From: Sedimentibacter sp. MB31-C6
GTDB taxonomy: Bacteria; Bacillota; Clostridia; Tissierellales; Sedimentibacteraceae
Assembly (NCBI RefSeq): GCF_035934735.1
Contig: NZ_CP142396.1
Span: forward strand, 1,612,001-1,676,000
Length of the DNA stretch: 64,000 bases
Direction: 5' to 3'
Shown here: positions 28,996 to 38,687 of the stretch, one piece after another
How the letters are laid out: each line of letters opens with the position of its first letter
Position numbering within the stretch: position 1 is the stretch's first letter
Translations under genes and position numbers: made by a program
Notes under the pieces: generated by a model
Databases searched by the model: none
What the model was told of the DNA's origin: nothing
The model's input: only the letters and a program-made list of their open reading frames with translations

Positions 28996-29688
28996 CTATA
29001 TCATTTTCAAATAATTGTCGATTAATTCTATTGATTTTTTAGCAGCTCTTTGTACAAAAACTGGGAAATCCATATTAGCTGAACCATCTGCCTTATCTGA
29101 CATTGCTCTCACTATACAAAAATCAATGTTATTCAAATAACAAACATGACCTATAGCTGCACCTTCCATTTCTGCACATAAGGCATCAAAATGATTTATT
29201 ATATAATCTTTTTGTTTTGTATTACATATAAACTGATCTCCAGACGCAATAGTTCCAACATAAACATTTGTATTTTCTATATTGTTAGCAGCATCTTTTA
29301 TCTTTTCAACTAAACTTTTCTTACATGGTATTTTTATCAAATTCAATCCTGAAATTAAACCAATAGGATCTCCTACTCCGGATGTGTCAAAATCATGTTG
29401 TACAACATAATCTGATATAACTAAATCTCCAATGTCCAACTTATTATTTAAACTACCTGCAACACCAGTGTTTATAATAACATTGGGGGAATATCTTAAT
29501 ATCATAGTTTGAGCACAAACTGCTGCATGAACTTTTCCAATGCCACACTTAGCAACTATTACTTCTTTGTCGTGAATTGTTCCTTGAAAATATGTAACAC
29601 TGCTTATTTTTTCTTGAGTAATATTTTTCATTGAATCTTTTATTTCAGCTATTTCTACATCCATAGCTCCAATTATACCGATTTTCAT
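28996..29688 (-). CDS. mtnN: 5'-methylthioadenosine/S-adenosylhomocysteine nucleosidase
   Basis: A 230-residue enzyme starting MKIGIIGAMDVEIAEIK (Glu12 region, catalytic), with GVAGSLNNKLDIGDLVISDYVVQHDFD, the ribose-binding AEMEGAAIGHVCYL and the catalytic Asp in MSDKADGSANMDF. It cleaves MTA and SAH to adenine and a thio sugar, recycling the by-products of SAM use. The ATG at 29688 follows GGAGGAAGTTCTC; the open frame continues 21 codons upstream without such a site. Confidence 0.95.
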   Translation of the reverse strand: MKIGIIGAMDVEIAEIKDSMKNITQEKISSVTYFQGTIHDKEVIVAKCGIGKVHAAVCAQTMILRYSPNVIINTGVAGSLNNKLDIGDLVISDYVVQHDFDTSGVGDPIGLISGLNLIKIPCKKSLVEKIKDAANNIENTNVYVGTIASGDQFICNTKQKDYIINHFDALCAEMEGAAIGHVCYLNNIDFCIVRAMSDKADGSANMDFPVFVQRAAKKSIELIDNYLKMI

Positions 29689-29857
29689 GAGAACTTCCTC
29701 CATAATTAATAAAAACATTTTAATATAGAATATATTTAATGTCAATAACAATGAAAATGACTTTTGGATTAATAAATAGAAGATTAATATTAATTCTTAA
29801 ATAATAATTAAAGATGTGGTAATATATATAGTATAATAGCAATTAAAGGGGACGAAA

Positions 29858-30106
29858 ATGTTTTATACATATATTATAGAATGTAGTGATGGCTCTTTAT
29901 ACACTGGATATACAAATGATTTAGATAAGAGAATAATGACACATAATGAAAAAAAGGGAGCTAAATATACCAGAGGAAGAGTTCCGGTAGTATTGAAATA
30001 TTATGAAGAATTCAACAATAAACAAGATGCTATGAAAAGGGAATCAGAAATAAAAAAGTTAAATAGAAAGAAAAAAGAAGAACTGATAAATTTTGATAAA
30101 ATATAA
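29858..30106 (+). CDS. GIY-YIG nuclease-domain protein (UPF0213/YazA type)
   Basis: An 82-residue single-domain protein. The GIY-YIG motif appears as YTYIIECSDGSLYTGYT, then the Arg-containing DLDKRIMTHN and GAKYTRGRVPVVLKYYE, and the conserved Glu in AMKRESEIKKL. Small free-standing members are thought to act in DNA repair or processing, but their substrates are poorly known. Start ATG follows AAGGGGACGAAA. Confidence 0.9.
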   Translation: MFYTYIIECSDGSLYTGYTNDLDKRIMTHNEKKGAKYTRGRVPVVLKYYEEFNNKQDAMKRESEIKKLNRKKKEELINFDKI

Positions 30107-30168
30107 ATTTTGTTTGTATAAAATACTTATATTTGCTATAATATAGAAAAAGTTTAGGAGTGAGTTAT

Positions 30169-30993
30169 ATGGATAATAATTTAATCACAGATAGTTGTGT
30201 TGATTTTAATGATGATACTGAAAACACTCAAAGGGTTCCTTTTAAAATATTAATAGATGAAGATGAGATTGTTGATGAAGATTTAAATATTATTGACTTA
30301 ATAGCAAAAATGAAAAGCAGTCATAATCATATTAAAACTGCTTGCCCTTCTCCAGATGATTTTATTAAGAGATTTAAGGAAAATAAAAATAATTTTGTAG
30401 TTACAATATCTAGTCAACTTAGTGGTTCTTATAATAGTGCTATGTTAGCTGTTGAAATTATGAAAGAAAAGTTTCCAGAAAGTTTTATCCATGTTTTTGA
30501 TTCAAAAACTGCTTCTGCAGGAGAAACATTAATTGCTTTAAAGGTTAAGCAATTAATAGAAGAAAAGTTAAGCACCTTAGATATAATTGAAAATACTAAT
30601 AAGTATATATCTAAACTTAGGACCTTATTTGTTTTAAATTCACTTGATAATCTTGCTAAAAATGGTAGGATAACCAATTTTAAGGCAATTCTTGCAAATA
30701 TACTGCATATTGTTCCTATAATGGGCGAAGATGGACAAGGGAAAATTGTATTAAAGGAACAAGTTAGAGGTAAAAAGAAGGCTTTTAGTAGAATGATCGA
30801 AATGATAGGTGAATATAACATTAATTTTGAAGAAACAATTCTTGCTATAACTCACGTGAATTGTTTAGAAAAGGCTGAGCGATTAAGAGATGAAATAAAA
30901 GCGAAATATCCTTTTAAAGATATAAAAATTTTTAGAGCTGGTGGTTTAAGTACAGTGTATGCAGATGATGGTGGTATAGTTATAGCTTTTTAA
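30169..30993 (+). CDS. DegV-family fatty-acid-binding protein (first copy)
   Basis: A 274-residue protein of the DegV fold: LITDSCVDF at the N-terminus, VVTISSQLSGSYNSAMLA (fatty-acid carboxylate-binding Ser in the middle), FDSKTASAGETLIAL and LNSLDNLAKNGRIT. DegV proteins bind a single fatty acid; FakB members present it to the FakA kinase, but not all DegV proteins are FakB. ATG at 30169 follows TAGGAGTGAGTT; GTG at 30160 is within the site. A second DegV gene is at 52932; the two share the fold but differ much in sequence. Confidence 0.88.
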   Translation: MDNNLITDSCVDFNDDTENTQRVPFKILIDEDEIVDEDLNIIDLIAKMKSSHNHIKTACPSPDDFIKRFKENKNNFVVTISSQLSGSYNSAMLAVEIMKEKFPESFIHVFDSKTASAGETLIALKVKQLIEEKLSTLDIIENTNKYISKLRTLFVLNSLDNLAKNGRITNFKAILANILHIVPIMGEDGQGKIVLKEQVRGKKKAFSRMIEMIGEYNINFEETILAITHVNCLEKAERLRDEIKAKYPFKDIKIFRAGGLSTVYADDGGIVIAF

Positions 30994-31104
30994 TCATATA
31001 AATTACGTATAATCAATTTACATTAATAATAAGTAAATTTTTCTGTTAAAATATCATAATATTGGGTATAAATAGGGAAAGATTAAAATTAATGGAGGGA
31101 ATAA

Positions 31105-31968
31105 ATGGATTATCGTAATATTATACCAAAAATTAAATCAATAAGAAATTACAAAGAAACATCTGTCAATTCAGAAATACTCGAAGAATTAAAAAAGTTC
31201 TATAAAAATGATAGAAATTTAATTAAGGATATTGAAATTGACATAATAATAAAGAACAACGAAGAAGTATATGAAAAAACAAAAGATGATGCTGGTTATA
31301 ATGAATATATGATTAAAGCACCTCATTATTTGATAATTCTTTCAGAGGATAAAGAGCACTATATTGAAAATACTGGATATGTAGGCCAAAATATCATGTT
31401 AAAGGCGCATGAATTAGGTGTAGGATCATGTTGGATAACCTTTAAAGACGGAGAAAAGCTAAAAAGGAAATTAAATATTCAATCAGATAAGAAATTCACA
31501 GGCTTTATATCACTAGGATATGACGATAATAAAAATAAAGTCGTATATGAAAATGTATCAGAATATAATCCTTCAAGGGCTGAAGTCGATATAGTTGAAG
31601 ATAATACTTCCCCAAGACGTGCTCTAAGAGATTTTGTATATATGAAAAAATGGGGAGAAAATGCAGAGGCGGATGAGTTAATAAACAGAGGTTTATTTAA
31701 TGGATTAAATATGGCAAGGCTGGCTCCATCATCTAGAAATAGACAGCCTTGGAGATTTATAGTTGATGATGATGTTTTAGTATTGGCTCTGCAATCAGAT
31801 TCATATATTGATAAGTATGAAGAAAAAATAGATGCTGGTATAGTAATGCTTTATTTTGAAGTAATTATAGACAGCACAATATTTGATTTATCGTGGCAGT
31901 TAGGTAAGCCAAATAAGAAATATGATATACCTGAGGACTTTACAATAGTTGGATATTGCAACGTTTAA
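31105..31968 (+). CDS. Nitroreductase-family protein, TM1586-like double-domain type
   Basis: A 287-residue protein with two nitroreductase-like halves. The first begins IPKIKSIRNYKETSVNSEIL; the second carries GLNMARLAPSSRNRQPWRF (about 208-226), the flavin-contact motif of nitroreductases. The C-terminal half ends in a short Trp-containing segment (FDLSWQLGKPNKKYDIP). An FMN-dependent reductase role is likely from the family; the natural substrate is unknown. Start follows AATGGAGGGAATAA. A strong terminator follows. Confidence 0.82.
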   Translation: MDYRNIIPKIKSIRNYKETSVNSEILEELKKFYKNDRNLIKDIEIDIIIKNNEEVYEKTKDDAGYNEYMIKAPHYLIILSEDKEHYIENTGYVGQNIMLKAHELGVGSCWITFKDGEKLKRKLNIQSDKKFTGFISLGYDDNKNKVVYENVSEYNPSRAEVDIVEDNTSPRRALRDFVYMKKWGENAEADELINRGLFNGLNMARLAPSSRNRQPWRFIVDDDVLVLALQSDSYIDKYEEKIDAGIVMLYFEVIIDSTIFDLSWQLGKPNKKYDIPEDFTIVGYCNV

Positions 31969-31983
31969 TCTGAGAAATTTGAT

Positions 31984-32008
31984 ATTGGGCGCTGAGCGCC
32001 CAATTTTT
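31984..32008 (+). terminator. Intrinsic terminator after the nitroreductase gene
   Basis: ATTGGGCGC / GCGCCCAAT (31984-32004), 9-bp stem, 3-base loop, then TTTT. Confidence 0.88.
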
Positions 32009-32069
32009 AAATATTTATTAAATTTACTTCAATGAATTAATAAATTCAAGTATAGAAGGGAGAAAAATA

Positions 32070-32978
32070 ATGAAAGTAATAGTAACGAAATCATACTACG
32101 AAGTACTTGCTAAAAATTTTCCAGAAATTGAATTTTACTTAACTACTGAAGAATGTATTGAAGCCGATGCAATAATTGGTGAGCCAAGTGATATTAATGT
32201 AGAGTTTTTGGATAAACATCCAAATTTAAGGTGGGTACAGTCAATACGAGCAGGCTATGATAACATTGATATGAATTATATTAGAAAACGAAATATTATT
32301 TTTACTAATGGAAAAGATATATACAGTGTTCCAATTGCTGAAGATGTAGTTTGCAAAATATTGATGCATAATACTAATGCAATTAAATATTTAGAAAACA
32401 AAAGAAATAAAGAATGGAATTTTGTAAAAAACAGAAGAGAATTTTATGGTCAAACTGTTGGAATTATAGGCACAGGATCCATCGCTACAGAAATTGCAAA
32501 AAGGCTTCAAGGGTTCGGAGTAAAATTATTAGGTTATAAAAGAAATCCAGTTTCTACAATGGCATATTTTGATGAAATATATGATGGTAAAAAAGGATTA
32601 GAACATGTATTATCAAACAGCGATTATATAATAATTACAGTTGATTTAAATAAGGGTACGTTCCATATGATTAACAAAGATAATTTGAAGTTATTGAAAA
32701 AAAGTGCATCAATAATTAATATAGCTAGAGGAAGTATTATAAATCAGCAAGATTTAACCGAAGCATTAAGAAATAATGATATAAGTTATGCAGGATTAGA
32801 TGTATTTGAAACAGAACCACTTCCGTTAGAGGATGAACTTTGGAATTTTGAAAATGTTTATATTACACCTCATGCATCTGGAGTTGTAATAAATAATATA
32901 GATAGGATAAATGAATTAGTAGTTGGTAATGTTAGAAGATTTATGAATAATGAACCTTTAGCATACATAGTGAAATAA
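32070..32978 (+). CDS. D-isomer-specific 2-hydroxyacid dehydrogenase
   Basis: A 302-residue NAD(P)-dependent enzyme. The nucleotide-binding loop is VGIIGTGSIATEIAKRL (about 129-145); catalytic Arg is in NIARGSIINQQDL, Glu in VFETEPLPLEDELW and His in YITPHASG. The substrate-binding N-terminal domain is short. A glyoxylate/hydroxypyruvate or phosphoglycerate reductase-like activity is possible; the substrate is not determined. Start follows GAAGGGAGAAAAATA. It may form an operon with the peptidase and sulfatase genes that follow with small gaps. Confidence 0.88.
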   Translation: MKVIVTKSYYEVLAKNFPEIEFYLTTEECIEADAIIGEPSDINVEFLDKHPNLRWVQSIRAGYDNIDMNYIRKRNIIFTNGKDIYSVPIAEDVVCKILMHNTNAIKYLENKRNKEWNFVKNRREFYGQTVGIIGTGSIATEIAKRLQGFGVKLLGYKRNPVSTMAYFDEIYDGKKGLEHVLSNSDYIIITVDLNKGTFHMINKDNLKLLKKSASIINIARGSIINQQDLTEALRNNDISYAGLDVFETEPLPLEDELWNFENVYITPHASGVVINNIDRINELVVGNVRRFMNNEPLAYIVK

Positions 32979-33007
32979 TAGCTGTATAATGACGGAGGAA
33001 TGTAAAA

Positions 33008-34030
33008 TTGGGATTAAATAATGATAGTGGTATAGTTATAGGAAAGATGAAGAAAGGTTCAAAGAACTTAATTACAGATGTTGAAGGAATAAAAGTTGGT
33101 CATGTTACTTTAGACGATGGAAACATAAAAACTGGCGTGACTGCAATATTACCCCATGAAGGAAATATATATAAAGAAAAGGTAATGGCATCATCATATG
33201 TAATTAATGGATTTGGAAAGAGTATAGGAATTCTTCAAATTGAAGAACTTGGAAATATAGAAACTCCAATTATAATGACTAACACGTTAAGTATTGGAAC
33301 GGCAACTAATGCTTTAACAAAATATATGTTAGCTCAAAACAAAGATATAGGAAGTACTACAGGTACTGTAAATTGTGTTGTAACAGAATGTAATGATGGT
33401 AAATTAAATGATATTAGAGGACTACATGTTAGAGAAGAGCATGTTTTTGAGGCTATTAGAAATGCAGATTATGTGTTCGAAGAAGGTGCAGTTGGTTCTG
33501 GAACTGGAATGAGTTGTTATGGTTTAAAAGGTGGTATTGGTTCATCTTCTAGAGTTATTGAACTTGACAATAAAGAATATACATTAGGTGCTCTTGTTAT
33601 GTCTAATTTTGGCTCAATTCAGGATTTAAATATAAATGGAGATAAAATTGGAGAAAGAATAGCAGACACCATAAAGGTGGAAGAAGATAAGGGTTCCATT
33701 ATTATAATTTTGGCTATGGATATTCCTTTAAATGAGAGACAATTAAAAAGAGTTGCAAAACGTTCAGTAATTGGGTTAGGGAGAACTGGTTCGCATTTAG
33801 GAAATGGTAGTGGTGATATTTGTATTGCTTTTACTACATCAAATAAAATAAAACATTATTGCGATACAAATATACTCGAAATGAAAATGGTTGATGATAG
33901 TATAATAGATAAAATTTTTAGAGCTGCAATTGAGTCTGTGGAGGAAGCTGTAATTAGCTCATTATTTCATGCTGACACTACTGTAGGGTTAAATGGATTT
34001 ACTAGAAAGAGTTTGAAAGGATATTTATAA
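33008..34030 (+). CDS. P1-family (S58) aminopeptidase, DmpA-like
   Basis: A 340-residue protein of the DmpA/BapA class (N-terminal nucleophile-like): LITDVEGIKVGHVTLDDGN at the start, TGVTAILPHEGN, NTLSIGTATNAL, GAVGSGTGMSCYGLKGGIG and the LGALVMSNFG segment. These enzymes process themselves and cleave N-terminal residues, D-amino acid amides/esters or beta-peptides. The natural substrate is unknown. Start is TTG at 33008 behind ACGGAGGAATG. It is followed by the sulfatase gene after only 11 bp. Confidence 0.88.
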   Translation: MGLNNDSGIVIGKMKKGSKNLITDVEGIKVGHVTLDDGNIKTGVTAILPHEGNIYKEKVMASSYVINGFGKSIGILQIEELGNIETPIIMTNTLSIGTATNALTKYMLAQNKDIGSTTGTVNCVVTECNDGKLNDIRGLHVREEHVFEAIRNADYVFEEGAVGSGTGMSCYGLKGGIGSSSRVIELDNKEYTLGALVMSNFGSIQDLNINGDKIGERIADTIKVEEDKGSIIIILAMDIPLNERQLKRVAKRSVIGLGRTGSHLGNGSGDICIAFTTSNKIKHYCDTNILEMKMVDDSIIDKIFRAAIESVEEAVISSLFHADTTVGLNGFTRKSLKGYL

Positions 34031-34041
34031 AAAAAGTGAAT

Positions 34042-36039
34042 ATGACATTGAATGCAAAATTAAAAAAACAACTAACTTTGTTGTTTTTCCCTATATTAAT
34101 TATATATTATGAAATAGTCCTCAAGGTATCAATTTTTGGGGATATATTTAATGCTGGATTATTAAATATGATTATGTTTTCTATACCAATAGGATTAGTT
34201 TTATATATTATTTCAACAAGTTTTGGGGTAAGAACAAATAAAATAATAATGATTTTATTTGTTTTATTCTTGACTTTTTACTATGAAGCTGAATACATTT
34301 ATTTTAAAATTTTCTCAACATTTGCTTCTCTTTACTTTTTTATAGGGGCAGGAAAAGCTACACAATTTTCTGATGTATTATTTAATGCAATATATAAGAA
34401 TTTATTTCAAATTATCATACTATTATTACCTTTGATTTTAATTGTAATTTTTTATAAAAAGGTTACTTTAAATAAGTCAAATAAAATTTTTAAATTAAAA
34501 TTATTAGGAATTGCATTTATAATTCATATTTTTGTAATTGGTATAATTCAAACATCAAATGGTGGATCTTTAAATTCTAAGTATCTGTATTCTGAAACAT
34601 TTATTATAGATAAATCTATTAATAGATTTGGTCTTTTAACTACTGGAAGACTAGACATGAAAAATATTTTATCAAGCTATAATTATAAGCCTCATAGTAA
34701 TATAGCAAAAATAAATAATGAAAACAATAATGAACTTTCTAAAGAATCTTTAGCTAAAAAAGAAGCTAAAGTTGAAGAAAATTCAAATGTTGAACACAAA
34801 GAAGCAAAATATAACTTAACTAATATATCTTTAGATAAATTAGCTGAAAATGAGACAAGTGCTGAAATAAAAGATATGCATCAATATTTTAGTAATATTA
34901 AACCGACAAATGAAAATGAATATACAGGCATGTTTAAAGGGAAAAATTTAATTTTAATAACAGCAGAAGGATTTTCACCTTATGCTATTAATAAAGATAT
35001 AACACCTACCTTGTATAAGATGCAGGAAGAAGGATTTAAATTTACAGAATTTTATACTCCTTTATGGGGAGTAAGTACATCTGATGGGGAATATGTAATA
35101 TGTACTGGAATTCTGCCTAAGTCTGGAATATGGAGCTTTTACCGTTCTGCTCAAAACTATATGCCTTACTGTTTGGGTAACCAGCTAAATAATTTAGGTT
35201 ACACTTCTTATGCATATCACAATCATTATTTTGATTATTATTTTAGGGATAAATCACACCCTAATATGGGATATTCATATAAAGGTCTTGGTAATGGGCT
35301 TAATGTTACTGAAACTTGGCCTGAATCAGATCTTGAAATGATAGATTTGACAGTACCTGAATTTATAGATACACAGCCATTTCATGTTTATTACATGACA
35401 GTAAGTGGACACCTTCAATATAATTTTGAAGGGAATTATATATCGTATAAGAATAAAGAAGTGGTAGATAATCTTGATTATTCTGAAAATGTTAAAGCAT
35501 ATTTATCTTGCAATATTGAACTTGATAAAGCAATGGAATCACTAATATATAATTTAGAACAAGCTGGGATAGCGGAAGATACTTTAATTGCCATCAGTCC
35601 GGACCATTATCCATACGGTTTAAGTAATGACCAAATTAGTGAATTAGCAGGACATCAAGTAGAATCAGAGTATGAATTATATAAAAGTGTTTTTTTGTTA
35701 TGGTCAAAAGATATGAAAGCTGAAACTATTGACAAACCTTGTTCAAGTTTAGATATATTACCTACAATATCAAATTTAATGGGATTAAATTATGATTCAA
35801 GATTATTAATGGGCAGAGATATTTTTTCTGACTCAGAGCCATTAGTAATATTTTCAAACAGAAGTTGGATTACTGATAAAGTATATTATAATGCTGAAAC
35901 TGAAGAAATAAAAGTAAGAGAAGGCTTTGAAACTAATTATGAATATATAGATAGAATTTCAGCAGAAGTAAAAAATCGTTTTAAGTACTCTGCTGAAATA
36001 TTGGAGAATGATTATTATAGATTGTTATTTGATGATTAA
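34042..36039 (+). CDS. LTA-synthase-like membrane sulfatase
   Basis: About 665 residues with roughly five N-terminal membrane spans (to about 180), a charged linker, and an extracellular alkaline-phosphatase/sulfatase domain. Motifs are LILITAEGFSPYAIN (metal), PLWGVSTSDGEYV (catalytic Thr in the STSDGEY position), YMTVSGHLQYN and SPDHYPYG (metal His/Asp). LtaS-type enzymes transfer glycerol-phosphate to build lipoteichoic acid; related ones modify other glycolipids. The ribosome binding site is weak (GTG at 34036 and ATG at 34042 both possible), consistent with coupling to the gene upstream. It overlaps the convergent gene by 15 bp. Confidence 0.87.
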   Translation: MTLNAKLKKQLTLLFFPILIIYYEIVLKVSIFGDIFNAGLLNMIMFSIPIGLVLYIISTSFGVRTNKIIMILFVLFLTFYYEAEYIYFKIFSTFASLYFFIGAGKATQFSDVLFNAIYKNLFQIIILLLPLILIVIFYKKVTLNKSNKIFKLKLLGIAFIIHIFVIGIIQTSNGGSLNSKYLYSETFIIDKSINRFGLLTTGRLDMKNILSSYNYKPHSNIAKINNENNNELSKESLAKKEAKVEENSNVEHKEAKYNLTNISLDKLAENETSAEIKDMHQYFSNIKPTNENEYTGMFKGKNLILITAEGFSPYAINKDITPTLYKMQEEGFKFTEFYTPLWGVSTSDGEYVICTGILPKSGIWSFYRSAQNYMPYCLGNQLNNLGYTSYAYHNHYFDYYFRDKSHPNMGYSYKGLGNGLNVTETWPESDLEMIDLTVPEFIDTQPFHVYYMTVSGHLQYNFEGNYISYKNKEVVDNLDYSENVKAYLSCNIELDKAMESLIYNLEQAGIAEDTLIAISPDHYPYGLSNDQISELAGHQVESEYELYKSVFLLWSKDMKAETIDKPCSSLDILPTISNLMGLNYDSRLLMGRDIFSDSEPLVIFSNRSWITDKVYYNAETEEIKVREGFETNYEYIDRISAEVKNRFKYSAEILENDYYRLLFDD

Positions 36040-36888
36040 GTTATGTTGACAGCTAGATGGGCATTGGGTATATGTAGAATTATTTATACAATTTGAATTA
36101 AATTTAATATTAAAAAAGTCTTCGGATTTAAGATAGTCTTTATTTTTTAAGGAAACTTTAAATCCGATTCTCTTTATCTCGGAAGGCTGTAGACTGCCAA
36201 TATCCCATTTAAGAACTGTTTTTTTATCAAAAGTATATACGTTTTTAGGTTCGATGTTTGATGAATCAGCAATAAATTCTAAATCTTCATCAAGGATACA
36301 CCTGACATATACACTTCTAGCCATGTCATATTGCCCTGTTTCACAATAGATATAAAATTTAGTACTTCCTCCTAAATCAATTTTGTCATCTTCACATTTT
36401 ACTGATAATTCATAATCGTATGTTTCTGAAACAGTGCTAAATGAGTGGACAAAATTATCATTAATTAAATGTCCATTAAAATGTAGTTTACTTTCATGAG
36501 ATATTTTTTCTCCTGAATTTTCAATTCCATTCTCAGTATATTTATCATATAATGCAACATCAAGGCTAATAATATTTTCTGAGTTTGGGGACAAAATAAA
36601 ATTGTTAGCAAAAATAATTACATTGTTGTTTTCGGTTTTTGGATTTGGCTCGATGATTTTTACTGCTTCATGCAATAAGTTGTCTGGCCCAGAATATTGC
36701 ATATTTTTCAAATAACGAATACCATTGCCTAGAGTTGCAGTAAAAGAACATAGCTTAGAATTATCAGTTGGATTATTTAATTTTATATGTATTTTGTATG
36801 TTTTTAAAGGTATAAATACTGAATTTGGAATCCCTGCTCCTTTTAAAATTTTTTTAGGAGTTTCTATAGAAATAGTGCATTCTTTCAT
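36025..36888 (-). CDS. DUF11-like beta-sandwich protein of unknown function
   Basis: A 287-residue, beta-rich protein with no signal peptide. The last third (about 165-275, ending KWDIGSLQPSEIKRIGFKVSLKN) matches the 'W-IG-L-P-E' pattern of DUF11/conserved-repeat domains; the first half looks like another Ig-like domain (FIPLKTYKIHIKLNNPTDNSK). It ends with a small Cys cluster (NCINNSTYTQCPSSCQ). Such domains usually occur in surface or spore-coat proteins, but the function is unknown. Its stop lies within the tail of the sulfatase gene. Confidence 0.6.
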   Translation of the reverse strand: MKECTISIETPKKILKGAGIPNSVFIPLKTYKIHIKLNNPTDNSKLCSFTATLGNGIRYLKNMQYSGPDNLLHEAVKIIEPNPKTENNNVIIFANNFILSPNSENIISLDVALYDKYTENGIENSGEKISHESKLHFNGHLINDNFVHSFSTVSETYDYELSVKCEDDKIDLGGSTKFYIYCETGQYDMARSVYVRCILDEDLEFIADSSNIEPKNVYTFDKKTVLKWDIGSLQPSEIKRIGFKVSLKNKDYLKSEDFFNIKFNSNCINNSTYTQCPSSCQHNLIIK

Positions 36889-37184
36889 TTGATTTCATTC
36901 CTTTCATACTTCATATATGATGAGTTATAATGATGTACTTAAACATTCGCACAATCTATACTATTCTTATTTATAATATTTGTGATTTATAATATTTATC
37001 TAAAATAAAAAAAATATGGAGTTTCAGGTGGATTTATGTTAAAATATTGCATATATTTACTAAAAAATTGTGACTACTGATAAGATATTGGTTATCGTTT
37101 TAGGTTTTCAGGTAAAATCATATTTATCGGTTTGTTGGAACAAGTGATATGAAATAATAAAATTAAATAATTCAGGAGGAAACT

Positions 37185-37409
37185 ATGCCAAAAATAAAAA
37201 TTTTTTCAAGTAACACATGTTCAAATTGTATAGCTGCAAAAGAATATTTTAAAGAAAAAGGTCTTGAATATGAAGAAAAGAATGTTTCAATTGACCCAGA
37301 AGCAAAAAAGGAACTAATATCAATGGGTTACATGGGAGTACCTATAATTTTTATTGATGATGAAGTTATACAAGGATTTAATAGAAGTAAATTAGAAGAG
37401 ATTTTATAA
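37185..37409 (+). CDS. Glutaredoxin-like thiol-disulfide protein (NrdH type)
   Basis: A 74-residue thioredoxin-fold protein with the redox motif Cys12-Ser-Asn-Cys15 in FSSNTCSNCIAAKEYF and the cis-Pro in YMGVPIIFIDDEV. The length and the GFNRSKLEEIL end fit NrdH/glutaredoxin-like proteins. It acts as a cytoplasmic dithiol reductant. Start follows CAGGAGGAAACT. It lies 51 bp upstream of a D-cysteine desulfhydrase-like gene. The 296-bp gap before it holds a 14-codon Cys-containing frame (37036-37080). Confidence 0.9.
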   Translation: MPKIKIFSSNTCSNCIAAKEYFKEKGLEYEEKNVSIDPEAKKELISMGYMGVPIIFIDDEVIQGFNRSKLEEIL

Positions 37410-37460
37410 CATTGAAGTAATTGTGCAGCAATTCAAGGATTTTTTTGATTGGAGGAAATC

Positions 37461-38528
37461 ATGAAACTAGAGGATTTACAAAGAATAGAAACAGGTTTTT
37501 ACAATACGCCAATTCATAAGTTAGAAAACATAAGTAAAAAATATGGAATTAATTTATACATAAAAAGAGATGATATGACAGGATTTGCTTTAGGTGGTAA
37601 TAAATTAAGAAAATTAGATTACTTATTAAAGGATGCATTAGATAAAGATTGCAAGGTGCTTCTTACCTATGGTGGACCTCAAACTAATCATGGAAGACTT
37701 ACGGCAGCAGTTGCTGCCAAATTTGGATTAAAATGTGGTATTATAATGGATGGACCAGCCCCTAAGAAAGCATCAGGAAATCTTATTCTTGATAAGATGA
37801 TGGGAGCAGATTTATTTTTTATGGATGATACGTCCTTTAAAAATGAATCAAAGGAAGTATATACAGATAAATATAAAAAACTTTTAGATAAAACAACTAA
37901 TGAAGTTATTAAGATGTATGAAGACCAGGGAAATAAAGTTTATCTTATTCCTGTAGGAGGAAGTTCTCCTGTTGGGGCAGCTGGTTATGTTATGGCAGCA
38001 AAAGAAATTAAAGACCAATTAAAAGAAATGGATATTAAAATGGATTATGTGTTTTCTGGTTTTGGGTCTACAGGAACTTATGGAGGGTTATATCTTGGTT
38101 CAAAATATTTTGATGCAGGATTTACCCCTATAGGTGTATCGGTTTCCCACAAAAATGATTCTGAAATGCAGGAAAAAATTGAATACATCAAAGAAACTAA
38201 TGAATTTTTAGAATTAGGCGTTGAAGTTACCATGGATGATATGTGGGTGGAAACTGGATATGTTGGAATAAGCTATAATGTTCCTGATCCTGTTACAAGA
38301 AAGTATGTATATGATATGGCTAAAGAAGAGGCTATAATTCTTGATCCTTGCTATACAGGTAAAACATTTAGAGGAATAATAGAGATGATTGAATCTGGAA
38401 AAATTTCTAAGGATAAAAATATTATGCTTCTACATACTGGAGGAGCTCCTGGAATATTCTCAGAGGGTCATTCGGAAGCTATGCAGGAGGAATTGTGGGG
38501 TAATCCTCAAAAAGAGTTTACTCTTTAA
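37461..38528 (+). CDS. D-cysteine desulfhydrase/ACC-deaminase family PLP enzyme
   Basis: A 355-residue PLP enzyme. YIKRDDMTGFALGGNKLRKLDYLL contains the cofactor Lys (Lys48), followed by LTYGGPQTNHGRLTAA, FSGFGSTGTYGGLYLG and the C-terminal LLHTGGAPGIFSEG. The fold groups D-cysteine desulfhydrase (to pyruvate, sulfide, ammonia) with ACC deaminase; which activity applies cannot be told here. ATG at 37461 follows TTGGAGGAAATC; the open frame adds 4 codons upstream (TTG). A cysteine/sulfur theme is shared with the neighbouring glutaredoxin. Confidence 0.85.
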   Translation: MKLEDLQRIETGFYNTPIHKLENISKKYGINLYIKRDDMTGFALGGNKLRKLDYLLKDALDKDCKVLLTYGGPQTNHGRLTAAVAAKFGLKCGIIMDGPAPKKASGNLILDKMMGADLFFMDDTSFKNESKEVYTDKYKKLLDKTTNEVIKMYEDQGNKVYLIPVGGSSPVGAAGYVMAAKEIKDQLKEMDIKMDYVFSGFGSTGTYGGLYLGSKYFDAGFTPIGVSVSHKNDSEMQEKIEYIKETNEFLELGVEVTMDDMWVETGYVGISYNVPDPVTRKYVYDMAKEEAIILDPCYTGKTFRGIIEMIESGKISKDKNIMLLHTGGAPGIFSEGHSEAMQEELWGNPQKEFTL

Positions 38529-38655
38529 TTTTGAAAACTAGTAATATTAAGTAAAATGTATTAAAAATTTACATACTATAAAATAAAAAAAGGTAAACAC
38601 TATTACTATCAAGCAAACTAATTTAACAGCTGTTATATTGTTGCTTTTTAAATAT

Positions 38656-38682
38656 AAAACCGGCATTTAATGCCGGTTTTTG
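38656..38682 (+). terminator. Intrinsic terminator, D-cysteine desulfhydrase region
   Basis: AAAACCGGCAT / ATGCCGGTTTTT (38656-38681), a perfect stem with a very short loop and a T-run. Confidence 0.85.
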
Positions 38683-38687
38683 TCTGT

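Noticed and set aside
28996-29751. Upstream extension of mtnN (MLLTLNIFYIK...)
   Set aside because: The extension has no ribosome binding site, while ATG 29688 has GGAGGAAG and begins the conserved MKIGIIGAMD sequence.
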